This document shows positions 1 to 6,324 of a stretch of 7,754 nt of DNA, in pieces; position 1 is the first letter of the stretch; every line of letters begins with the position of its first letter. The DNA comes from Chloroflexi bacterium RBG_16_51_16 (GTDB lineage Bacteria; Chloroflexota; Anaerolineae; Anaerolineales; Villigracilaceae): the NCBI GenBank assembly GCA_001796785.1, contig MGNL01000145.1, forward strand, positions 1,101 to 8,854. The letters run 5' to 3'. Under the pieces are notes generated by a model. That model ran no database searches, had not been told where the DNA came from, and saw only the letters and a list, made by a program, of their open reading frames with translations. Position numbers and translations under genes: made by a program.

Positions 1-1
1 A

Positions 2-235
2 TTGATGTTCGCCTCGTCGGCCCGCCTCATCCCCCTAAGCGTAGTGGGAATATTACAGTATATAGCTCCAACCCTGCAATTCCTGGCTGGTGTATTGATC
101 TACAAGGAACCCTTCGATCAATCCCGCTTGATAGGTTTTTCACTGGTCTGGCTGGCGCTGATCGTATTCTGGTTGGAGAATTACTTCTATCACCATACAC
201 CCATCGAACCTTTGCCCGAATTGGGAGAGGGATGA
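2..235 (+). CDS. rarD: RarD-like EamA-family transporter, C-terminal part (5' truncated by window edge)
   Basis: This is the last 77 codons of an inner-membrane permease of the EamA/drug-metabolite transporter superfamily, RarD branch. The frame is open to the left edge, so the apparent TTG/ATG start is internal and most of the roughly 300-residue protein is missing. The visible part matches the RarD C-terminus as I know it: a short 'SSARLIPLSVVGILQYIAPT' stretch, a hydrophobic helix ending in 'LIYKEPF', then a last helix 'GFSLVWLALIVFWLE' and a short polar tail. E. coli RarD is named for a chloramphenicol-sensitivity phenotype, but its natural substrate is unclear, so no substrate is assigned here. 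The stop lies 9 bases before the next gene, so the two are probably co-transcribed. Family assignment is good; exact orthology is less certain because only the tail is visible. Confidence 0.82.
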   Translation: MMFASSARLIPLSVVGILQYIAPTLQFLAGVLIYKEPFDQSRLIGFSLVWLALIVFWLENYFYHHTPIEPLPELGEG

Positions 236-244
236 CCTAGGGTT

Positions 245-1252
245 GTGAAAATTCTGTTCATTGGGGGCACTGGGCTGCTGAGCTCTGCGTGCTCTGAATT
301 AGCGGTTGCACGCGGATACGATCTTTATATGATCAATCGCTCCATTTCAACCAAGTACTCGATCCCACCTGGAACGCGACATTTGCAGGCGGATATCCGC
401 GGAGATATTAAAGCGATCGAGGACGTATTCGCCGGACATACCTTTGATGTAGTGGTCGATTTCATTGCATTCAAAGAGGATGATATCGAACGCGATCTCA
501 GGCTGTTCAAAGATAGGACTCGACAATTTATTTTTATCAGTTCTGCCAGCGCTTATCAAAAACCTCCTAAAAGTCATTTCATTTCTGAAGAAACACCGCT
601 TTCAAACCCATATTGGCAGTATTCACGGGATAAGATCGCTTGTGAAGAAAGGTTGAACCTGGCTTTTAGGGAGGCAGGCTTCCCGGTTACGATAATCAGA
701 CCGTCACTTACGTATGGGCCTTCGCAAATACCTTTCATCGTGGGGAGCTGGCTGCAGCCCTGGACGAATATTGAGAGGATCAAGCGAGGAAAAAAAGTCA
801 TCATTCCCGGTGATGGTACATCGTTGTGGGTCCTTACCTGGAATGCTGATTTCGCAGTCGGTCTTGTCGGTCTTTTTGGCAATTTAGTATCAATCGGCCA
901 GGCGTACAACATCACCTCGGATGAAGTCCTGACTTGGAATGCGATCATCGCAGAGGCATTTTCTGCACTCGAAATTGAACCGAATATCATTCACATCCCC
1001 TCCGACCTGATCGCTGCTTATTGGCCGGAAGCCCAGGGTAGTCTGATAGGGGATAAGTCGAACAGCGTTATCTTCAACAATGAACGCATTAAGGCGGCAG
1101 TGCCCGATTTCCATTGTCAGGTTAATTGGGCTGAAGGTTTACGTCGATCCCTGGCATGGTTTGATATACACCCTGAGCACAGGACTGTTGATAAAGATCT
1201 GGATGGGTTGTGGGATAGGATAATAAAAGCTTATGAACAGGCGATTCCATGA
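245..1252 (+). CDS. NAD-dependent epimerase/dehydratase-like protein (extended SDR family)
   Basis: A 335-residue cytoplasmic oxidoreductase-like protein of the extended short-chain dehydrogenase/reductase family. The Rossmann nucleotide-binding loop is at the extreme N-terminus (MKILFIGGTG, residues 1-10), which fixes the GTG at 245 as the start; the next Met is residue 29, inside the fold. The remainder fits an extended SDR: 'VVVDFIAF' near 69-76, 'FISSASAY' near 97-104, the catalytic YxxxK pair at Y126/K130 (YSRDK), and 'IIRPSLTYGP' at about 150-159. The C-terminal half would be the substrate domain. It resembles the CSP41-like or 'NAD-dependent dehydratase' proteins common in bacteria, whose substrates (nucleotide sugars or others) are mostly unknown, so no reaction is assigned. 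It sits 9 bases after the rarD-like stop. A purine-rich GGGAGAGGG at 223-231 may serve as a distant ribosome site. Confidence 0.85.
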   Translation: MKILFIGGTGLLSSACSELAVARGYDLYMINRSISTKYSIPPGTRHLQADIRGDIKAIEDVFAGHTFDVVVDFIAFKEDDIERDLRLFKDRTRQFIFISSASAYQKPPKSHFISEETPLSNPYWQYSRDKIACEERLNLAFREAGFPVTIIRPSLTYGPSQIPFIVGSWLQPWTNIERIKRGKKVIIPGDGTSLWVLTWNADFAVGLVGLFGNLVSIGQAYNITSDEVLTWNAIIAEAFSALEIEPNIIHIPSDLIAAYWPEAQGSLIGDKSNSVIFNNERIKAAVPDFHCQVNWAEGLRRSLAWFDIHPEHRTVDKDLDGLWDRIIKAYEQAIP

Positions 1253-1312
1253 GCGAACGTCCTGGTCGGTTTAATATTAATTGAAAAATCCTTCAACGAA
1301 CTCATTGATCCC

Positions 1313-1343
1313 TTGACTCTCCTCCTGCTGGAGGCTGTATAAA
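1313..1343 (+). promoter_or_regulatory. MerR-type promoter and operator of the regulator gene
   Basis: A -35 box TTGACT (1313-1318) and a -10 box TATAAA (1338-1343) are separated by 19 bases (1319-1337). Inside the spacer lies a dyad, CCTCC (1321-1325) facing GGAGG (1330-1334). A 19-bp spacer holding a centred dyad is the signature of promoters that MerR-family activators untwist, as in merT, bmr and related promoters. It lies just upstream of a MerR-family gene, so autoregulation is the natural reading (inference). The expected start of transcription, about seven bases after the -10, is near 1350. Confidence 0.8.
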
Positions 1344-1361
1344 CAAAACGGTGCCTTCAGA

Positions 1362-2177
1362 ATGATCCGAATTGGAGACTTCTCCAAACTCAGCCGTGTG
1401 CCAGTTAAAACGCTGCGTTATTACGATGAGCTGAACCTGCTCAAGCCTTCTCACGTGGATGATTTCACCGGCTATCGCTACTACGCGTATGAACAGGTTT
1501 CTCGTCTCAACCGTATTCTTGCCCTCAAAGATCTAGGTTTCTCGCTCGAGGAAATCCGAGACTTGCTGAAAGATGGCGTTACCCTCGAAAAAATGAAGGG
1601 TATGCTGATCCTGCGCCAGGGTGATATCAGGCAGAAGGTTGCGGAAGAATCGGAGCGATTGCGTCGGGTGGAGGCACGGCTTAGATTAATCGAACAGGAG
1701 GATGCTGTGCCAGGTTATGATGTAGTGATTAAAAGCGCTGAACCTATAAAGGTCGCTTCCGTACGCGGTGTTGTCCCGAGGCCGGCTGATCAAGGGATGT
1801 TATGGGGTGAGTTGGAGGCGTATCTCGGTCAAAAAAATGTCCGAGCCGTCGGAGCCTGCTTCAGTCTGTACCACGATGATGAATACAAAGAGCGCGATTG
1901 GGATATTGAAGTGTGTGAACCGCTGGAAGGAGAATTACCGGCCGCACAACGCGTGAAGATATACACCCTGCCGGCCATTCCGCGCCTGGCTTGCTTGGTT
2001 CATCACGGCGGTTTCTCGTCTATCGGTCATGCCTATGAAACCCTGATGAAATGGATCGGTGAAAATGGCTATCACATCATTGGGCCAGCCAGGGAGTTCT
2101 ATCTCAAAGAGGCAAAAAACGGCGACCAGGACGATCCAAACACGGTGACTGAGATACAGCTCCCGGTGGAAAAATAA
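1362..2177 (+). CDS. MerR-family transcriptional regulator with GyrI-like effector domain (BmrR-like)
   Basis: A 271-residue DNA-binding activator. Residues 1-70 form the MerR winged helix-turn-helix: 'IGDFSKLSRVPVKTLRYYDE' near the start, then 'GYRYYAYEQVSRLNRI' and 'LKDLGFSLEEI'. Residues about 76-115 are charged and heptad-like, matching the dimerising coiled coil. From about 118 to the end is a GyrI-like/BmrR C-terminal effector domain, with 'LVHHGGFSSIGHAYETLMKW', 'GPAREFYL' and the closing 'TEIQLPV' typical of that fold. No cysteine pattern of metal sensors is evident, so a bulky organic or cationic ligand is more likely than a metal; the ligand itself is unknown. The ATG at 1362 begins exactly at the HTH domain but has no clear Shine-Dalgarno sequence. 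The gene is followed after 36 bases by a small membrane protein gene, probably in the same transcript. Confidence 0.93.
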   Translation: MIRIGDFSKLSRVPVKTLRYYDELNLLKPSHVDDFTGYRYYAYEQVSRLNRILALKDLGFSLEEIRDLLKDGVTLEKMKGMLILRQGDIRQKVAEESERLRRVEARLRLIEQEDAVPGYDVVIKSAEPIKVASVRGVVPRPADQGMLWGELEAYLGQKNVRAVGACFSLYHDDEYKERDWDIEVCEPLEGELPAAQRVKIYTLPAIPRLACLVHHGGFSSIGHAYETLMKWIGENGYHIIGPAREFYLKEAKNGDQDDPNTVTEIQLPVEK

Positions 2178-2213
2178 ATCGATCTTTACTTAATGATGTC
2201 ACAAGAGGTTTGA

Positions 2214-2591
2214 ATGAAATCTTTAAAAAACTCTCTCTTCTTTGGCTTCCTGATTTGGATCATCGTGTTCGTAGTTGCCATCGCGATCTTTCCCCTCCGC
2301 GAATCGAACCGGCCTTTGTTTGAGTCGATTATGCCTGTCGTGTTGGCAGCCTGTGTGACATTATTATCGGTTGTCTATTTTCGCAAAGTCACTTCCGAAC
2401 CTGCGCGCGAAGGAATCATCTTGGGTTTGACGTGGTTTATCCTGAATCTTGCCCTGGATCGACTGATGTTTTCATGGGGACCGATGAAAATGTCGATCGT
2501 GGAATACCTCTCTGACATTGGTGTAACCTACCTCATGATTCCGATCATTCCACTCGGTATGGGAGTGGTGCTTACTCCTCATATGAAATAA
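2214..2591 (+). CDS. Small four-helix membrane protein of unknown function
   Basis: A 125-residue protein I cannot assign to a function. Four hydrophobic stretches look like transmembrane helices: about residues 8-27, 38-55, 67-86 and 103-121. The N-terminus is basic (MKSLKNS) and has no cleavage motif, so it reads as an integral inner-membrane protein. Polar or charged residues sit at the ends of the predicted helices, for example 'PLRESNRPLFES' (27-38), 'YFRKVTSEPAREG' (55-67) and 'LDRLMFSWGPMKMS' (80-93). AAGAGG at 2203-2208 is a good ribosome site 5 bases before the ATG. It follows the MerR-family gene by 36 bases on the same strand and no promoter is obvious between them, so it is probably a target of that regulator (inference). 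It could be a minor transporter, an accessory membrane factor or a sensor. No motif decides between these. Confidence 0.8.
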   Translation: MKSLKNSLFFGFLIWIIVFVVAIAIFPLRESNRPLFESIMPVVLAACVTLLSVVYFRKVTSEPAREGIILGLTWFILNLALDRLMFSWGPMKMSIVEYLSDIGVTYLMIPIIPLGMGVVLTPHMK

Positions 2592-2724
2592 TGGTAATCC
2601 AGCAATACTTTATTTGTTCGAATGTCGATCGACGCAAAACCTGATTACCTGTGAAATGATGGGTGGATATAGCACGTTCAGCGCTTTCAGACCCTTTGGT
2701 GGATAGTCGTTTGCCCCTATTCGT

Positions 2725-3936
2725 TCATTCGACAGGGAAATCTTGTTGCGCTGGTTGATTCACAACAATGTGATCGTCATAAGTCAGGTAGAACATGCTC
2801 GCAGTGAACGCGATCAGCATGATGACTGCACCAGTGAGAAAGGGATAGTGGATATCCAGGTCTAGGGATTTTCCTGCCCATAAAGGCCCGATGATCCGGC
2901 CGAGTGCCATATAGGAATTACTGATACCCATTGTGGCTCCCTGTCCCATGACTGTACGCTTGGAGGTCAGGGATGCAACACCGGGTCTTAACATCGAATT
3001 GCATAATACAAAAAAACCGCTGGTTACGATGACCCACACCAGGTCAGGTGCGACCACCATAAAAATGAATCCGAAGATGCTCGCAAACAACGATGCCTTG
3101 ATAACGGTTGAATCTCCCCATCGGCGGGTGGCTGGACCAGTCAATAAACCCTGGACAATTGCACCGACCAAACCAACAACAGCCAGGATCAAACCAATGG
3201 TTGGTGGATCGTAGTCATAACGCACCTGGGCATAAAAACCAAAGATGCCTTCAAAATTGGTCAATGCGAAATTATGCAGGAAAGCAAGGATGAGCAGGAA
3301 TCCTATCGGACTGAAAAGCCCTCTCCACATGGCGCTCAGGTCCAATCCATGAATGCGGACATCCCTGCCGGTCCGGCTCTCAACCGGAAGAGATTCCGGC
3401 AGCAACAATCCAATCAGAATCATGGCGCACAGAGATGCCGCGGATGCCATTAGGAATGGGGCTTCGAGGGTGATTCCCGACATCAACCCTCCGACGCCCG
3501 GTCCGAGTACCATGCCAATTCCGAAGGCGGCGCCGACCAGGCCCATCCCGCCGGCGCGGTTTTTCTCGTCTGTGCTGTCGCTGATGTACGCCATCGCGGT
3601 GGGTAAGGTGGCAGAAGAGAGGATTCCCATCAGCATACGTGCAGCTAGTAACAGTCCGTAATTACCGGCAAAAGTCATCCAGCCCATACTGATCGCATTC
3701 CCGAAAGCTCCTACAAGGAGGATTGGTTTTCGCCCGAATCTGTCCGACAGACTCCCCCAGATCGGCGAGAAGATGAATTGCATCAGGGAAAAACTTGTCA
3801 TCAGCAAGCCCATCTCCAGCCCACCGCCCCCGAACCGCTCGACATAAAATGGCATGATCGGGATGATGATTCCGAATCCCAACATGACAACGACCAGCGT
3901 TGCGAATAGGATGGCAAGACTACGTTTCTGAACCAA
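2725..3936 (-). CDS. MFS transporter, drug:H+ antiporter-like (DHA1/TetA-type)
   Basis: A 403-residue major facilitator superfamily permease, the usual length for 12 transmembrane helices. Motif A of the loop between helices 2 and 3 is complete (GSLSDRFGRKP, residues 61-71). R100 lies in helix 4 ('LLAARMLMGI'), where drug:H+ antiporters have a conserved arginine. 'AYISDSTDEKNRAGG' (116-130) followed by the glycine-rich antiporter motif C (GAAFGIGMVLGPGVGG, 135-150) closely resembles TetA-like and multidrug exporters. A hydrophilic central loop lies near 182-205. Proton-driven export of a small hydrophobic compound is likely; the substrate cannot be read from sequence. The start is TTG at 3936: an in-frame stop lies four codons upstream, and AAGG precedes the TTG by 7 bases. 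It converges on the MerR/membrane-protein pair across a 133-bp gap (2592-2724) in which I see no convincing terminator. Confidence 0.9.
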   Translation of the reverse strand: MVQKRSLAILFATLVVVMLGFGIIIPIMPFYVERFGGGGLEMGLLMTSFSLMQFIFSPIWGSLSDRFGRKPILLVGAFGNAISMGWMTFAGNYGLLLAARMLMGILSSATLPTAMAYISDSTDEKNRAGGMGLVGAAFGIGMVLGPGVGGLMSGITLEAPFLMASAASLCAMILIGLLLPESLPVESRTGRDVRIHGLDLSAMWRGLFSPIGFLLILAFLHNFALTNFEGIFGFYAQVRYDYDPPTIGLILAVVGLVGAIVQGLLTGPATRRWGDSTVIKASLFASIFGFIFMVVAPDLVWVIVTSGFFVLCNSMLRPGVASLTSKRTVMGQGATMGISNSYMALGRIIGPLWAGKSLDLDIHYPFLTGAVIMLIAFTASMFYLTYDDHIVVNQPAQQDFPVE

Positions 3937-3944
3937 ATGAGTGC

Positions 3945-3974
3945 CTTATAAATTTCTCTTCACGAACGGATCAA
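3945..3974 (-). promoter_or_regulatory. Possible promoter of the MFS gene
   Basis: On the minus strand TTGATC (3974-3969) and TATAAG (3950-3945) are 18 bases apart, an acceptable -35/-10 pair. A start from it would fall close to the TTG start codon and would separate the gene from its AAGG ribosome site, which argues against it. A second -10-like GATAAT lies at 3987-3982 without a well-placed -35. The whole gap from 3937 to 4066 is AT-rich and otherwise shows no gene. Confidence 0.25.
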
Positions 3975-4066
3975 AGGGAATATTATCTGACTGGTAGCTA
4001 ACCATTTTGTTCAATTTAATTCAAGCAGGTGTTAGAAAAAGAAAAATTATACTCCCCTTAACCCTC

Positions 4067-4126
4067 AACCCCTCCTCTGGCACCCTGATGAGTAAACAAT
4101 CACGCAGTTGTGCCAGGGGAGGGGTT
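4067..4126. repeat. 17-bp inverted repeat with 26-base loop downstream of the hydrogenase operon
   Basis: The left arm AACCCCTCCTCTGGCAC (4067-4083) is matched by the right arm GTGCCAGGGGAGGGGTT (4110-4126). Sixteen of 17 positions are complementary; the remaining pair (4076/4117) would be a U-G wobble in a plus-strand RNA and an A-C mismatch in a minus-strand RNA. The loop is 26 bases. It begins 21 bases after the stop of the peptidase gene, the last gene of the minus-strand hydrogenase operon. A T-rich run on the minus strand (4046-4036) comes about 20 bases after the stem. That is too far for a standard intrinsic terminator. It may be a terminator-like or 3'-stabilising hairpin, or a REP/MITE-like dispersed palindrome. 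Confidence 0.75.
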
Positions 4127-4147
4127 TGTTCCCTCATCATAAAAATT

Positions 4148-4723
4148 TCAATTGTTGAGGAGTTCGAAGACTGCGTTCACCGCTTCAGGAACAGCTTCGG
4201 ATACAGCCTCGGTTAGTTCCTCTGTAAATTGATAAGTCTGAATTGCTTCAACAGCAACGACATCGACCCGATCGGGTATTCTGGCACCGATCGCCTCGGC
4301 GGTTTGTAACGCGGTCATAAGCGTTGTGTCATGAGCTGAAGCAGAATGTCCTGCGGAAGGATTGGGTAGATCCGCGAGTGAATAAGTACATACCGAACCG
4401 ATTGGTTTCATACCGGTTTCCATGGAATCTACCAGGATCACGCGTTCATAACCCAGGATTCGTTCCATCAGCGAAAGCCCACCGAGTGAAAGATAATCTA
4501 CTTCCACATTCGGGAACTGCTTGATCAATTTTGAATCTTCAGGTCGATAATGGGTATGATATCGTGTATCGCTCGATATCTTCGTAACTACCGATTCTAC
4601 GATCCTCCAACCAACACCATCATCTCCAAGGATCGGATTTCCCAACCCGATCAACAATGTTGACGTAGGACGAGAGACCGGCGTCGTCGGATATTCTTCA
4701 GTGGGTCTCTCATCCAGCGTCAT
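4148..4723 (-). CDS. Hydrogenase maturation endopeptidase (HyaD/HybD/HycI family)
   Basis: A 191-residue cytoplasmic protease of the family that cuts the C-terminal extension from [NiFe]-hydrogenase large subunits once nickel is in place. The signature GLGNPILGDDGVG (residues 26-38) follows a first beta strand, 'ILVDS' gives an acidic residue at D99, and 'SAHD' gives H131. These correspond in order to the nickel-sensing Glu/Asp, Asp and His of HybD (E16, D62, H93), with Asp in place of the first Glu; the correspondence is my alignment by eye. The protein is slightly longer than usual through a polar N-terminal leader (1-20) and a charged stretch near 48-72. The ATG at 4723 is supported by GAGGAG (4737-4732), 8 bases upstream. 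It is the last gene of the operon, 97 bases after mvhA, its likely substrate. Confidence 0.93.
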   Translation of the reverse strand: MTLDERPTEEYPTTPVSRPTSTLLIGLGNPILGDDGVGWRIVESVVTKISSDTRYHTHYRPEDSKLIKQFPNVEVDYLSLGGLSLMERILGYERVILVDSMETGMKPIGSVCTYSLADLPNPSAGHSASAHDTTLMTALQTAEAIGARIPDRVDVVAVEAIQTYQFTEELTEAVSEAVPEAVNAVFELLNN

Positions 4724-4820
4724 TCTCCAAGCTCCTCGCTGTCAATAGTAGATGAACTCTCTGGAATCTTACTTGTCACGTGAACACCTGTAATCCTTCT
4801 CACAGTGGAGACAATCAGGT

Positions 4821-6290
4821 TTAACAGTATTGTTTTAACACATTGATCGGACTTCCATCCGCAGCATGGATGGTAACTTCGAGCGGCATTCTTCCAGGAA
4901 GAGAATGGGTTGCACATCCGAAGCATGGATCGTAGGCTCGAAAAGCCATTTCGACCATGTTCAGCATCCCTTCAGTAACAACCGAGCCTTTCTTAATAAG
5001 CGAGCTGGCTGCTTTATTAATAGACATGCTTATTGGTGCGTAATTATTAGTAGTGCCGACGATAAGGTTCACTTTGGTGAGTACCCCGCGTTCATCCGTC
5101 CAGTAGTGGTGAGTGAGCGTGCCGCGGGGGGCTTCTACGATACCGACACCTTCCGTCGGTTTAGCTGTGGGTATGGTATGGAAATTAGGTGAACTAACCT
5201 CTGGGTCAGTCGCCAGCTCTACCCATCTCTCGGCTGCGTAGAGTAGCTCGATTAAACGAGCCCAGTGGGTTGCCAATCTTTGATGGACAGGCTTCCCGCC
5301 CAGGGTTGAGTAGAAGCGTTCGTATTCCGCCTGGGCTAGTGGTGTGGCCATACCGTCGGATGCATTAAGACGGGAAAGTGGAGTAGCGCAGTACACTCCG
5401 GATTCCTTCCCATCCGTGAAACCTTTCCACCCCACTTTTTTCAGATATGGAAATTTCAGGTATGTCCAGGGCTCCACATGTTCCGCGATCCATTCCGTGT
5501 ATTCGTTGGGTGCGTATTTACCTAGTCGAACACCTTCCGGATCGACCACGCTAATATTGCCGCTGTAAAAATTGACCTTATTTTGTTCGTCCACCATTCC
5601 GATGTAATGCGTCCGGTGGGTGTAGATATCCCCGAGGATCAAGTCTAAATAGGCCTTATTACCCAGAACGATGTCACTGAACAGTTTGAGGCTGAACTGG
5701 CCGAATTCGACCGCCCAGCGGCCCATTGCCTCAATCTCCTTGCGCTGCTCCTCGGTGATACCTTTGGTCATCCCGCCAGGAATGGATGTACAGGGGTGAA
5801 CTTTGCGTCCGCCGATCATCTCAATCACGGTATGGCCAGCTTTCCGTGCCTGGATAACCTTGCCGGCGATCTCCAGACCTACCTTGTGAATAACTCCGAG
5901 GATGTTCCTTTCCGCGACCGGCGCATCCGGGCCCATCACGAAATCAGGTCCCCCGAGCGCATAAAAATGTGTTGCGTGGTCTGTGACATAGAAAGCGCTG
6001 TAGAGCAATTCACGCAGCAGCTTGGCGGTGCGGGGCGGATCGACATGATAGACTGCGTCCGCGGCTTTGGCCGCAGCCATGTGATGCGCTTCCGGGCACA
6101 CCCCGCAGATACGGTTCGTGAGGAGCGGCATCTCCTCTACCGGTCGTCCGACGCAAAAACTTTCGAAACCCCGCAACTCTGGGATCTGGAAATACGTGTT
6201 GGCTACATCGCCTTCTTCATTAAGGAAGATTTCGATTTTGCCGTGGCCTTCAAGCCGGGTGATGGGATCGATGGTTATTCTTTGAGACAT
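4821..6290 (-). CDS. mvhA: [NiFe]-hydrogenase large subunit, MvhA-like (group 3c)
   Basis: The catalytic subunit, 489 residues, which binds the NiFe(CN)2CO centre and activates H2 in the cytoplasm. The N-terminus ITIDPITRLEGHG (5-17) is the conserved entry motif. The first nickel-ligand motif RICGVCPEAHH (60-70) supplies C62 and C65, and the C-terminal motif DPCFGCATH (454-462) supplies C456 and C459. Motif spacing and the 'YFQIPELRGFESF' region (33-45) resemble MvhA and Vhu-type F420-non-reducing enzymes. There is no Tat signal or membrane anchor. The protein is predicted to be cut after H462, releasing a 27-residue peptide ending in QYC. The frame is open upstream to 6350, but ATG 6290 is chosen because it starts at the conserved N-terminus and has AGGAG 6 bases before it. 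It follows mvhG by 34 bases. The family is clear; the subgroup rests on the neighbouring mvhG and mvhD as well as on sequence resemblance. Confidence 0.95.
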   Translation of the reverse strand: MSQRITIDPITRLEGHGKIEIFLNEEGDVANTYFQIPELRGFESFCVGRPVEEMPLLTNRICGVCPEAHHMAAAKAADAVYHVDPPRTAKLLRELLYSAFYVTDHATHFYALGGPDFVMGPDAPVAERNILGVIHKVGLEIAGKVIQARKAGHTVIEMIGGRKVHPCTSIPGGMTKGITEEQRKEIEAMGRWAVEFGQFSLKLFSDIVLGNKAYLDLILGDIYTHRTHYIGMVDEQNKVNFYSGNISVVDPEGVRLGKYAPNEYTEWIAEHVEPWTYLKFPYLKKVGWKGFTDGKESGVYCATPLSRLNASDGMATPLAQAEYERFYSTLGGKPVHQRLATHWARLIELLYAAERWVELATDPEVSSPNFHTIPTAKPTEGVGIVEAPRGTLTHHYWTDERGVLTKVNLIVGTTNNYAPISMSINKAASSLIKKGSVVTEGMLNMVEMAFRAYDPCFGCATHSLPGRMPLEVTIHAADGSPINVLKQYC

Positions 6291-6296
6291 GGTTTG

Positions 6297-6301
6297 CTCC
6301 T
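6297..6301 (-). promoter_or_regulatory. Ribosome binding site fixing the mvhA start
   Basis: AGGAG on the minus strand stands 6 bases before the ATG at 6290. It selects this codon over the farther upstream in-frame start at 6350, which would add 20 non-conserved residues and overlap mvhG. Confidence 0.8.
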
Positions 6302-6324
6302 GTGGGACATGAGTGCCTCTTGTC

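Noticed and set aside
574..990. Minus-strand open frame of 138 codons opposite the epimerase-like gene
   Set aside because: The plus-strand gene has a clear Rossmann motif and YxxxK pair; the antisense frame shows no family features.
1271..1280. AT-rich palindrome TTAATATTAA upstream of the MerR promoter
   Set aside because: A 10-base AT-only palindrome is expected by chance in AT-rich gaps, and no second copy or partner site was seen nearby.
4036..4126. Intrinsic terminator of the hydrogenase operon
   Set aside because: The stem is strong but the T-rich run starts about 20 bases after it, so it is listed as an inverted repeat and not called a terminator.
4007..4216. Plus-strand open frame of 69 codons across the inverted repeat
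   Set aside because: It runs through the palindrome and into the antisense of the peptidase gene. No ribosome site or recognisable protein feature is present.
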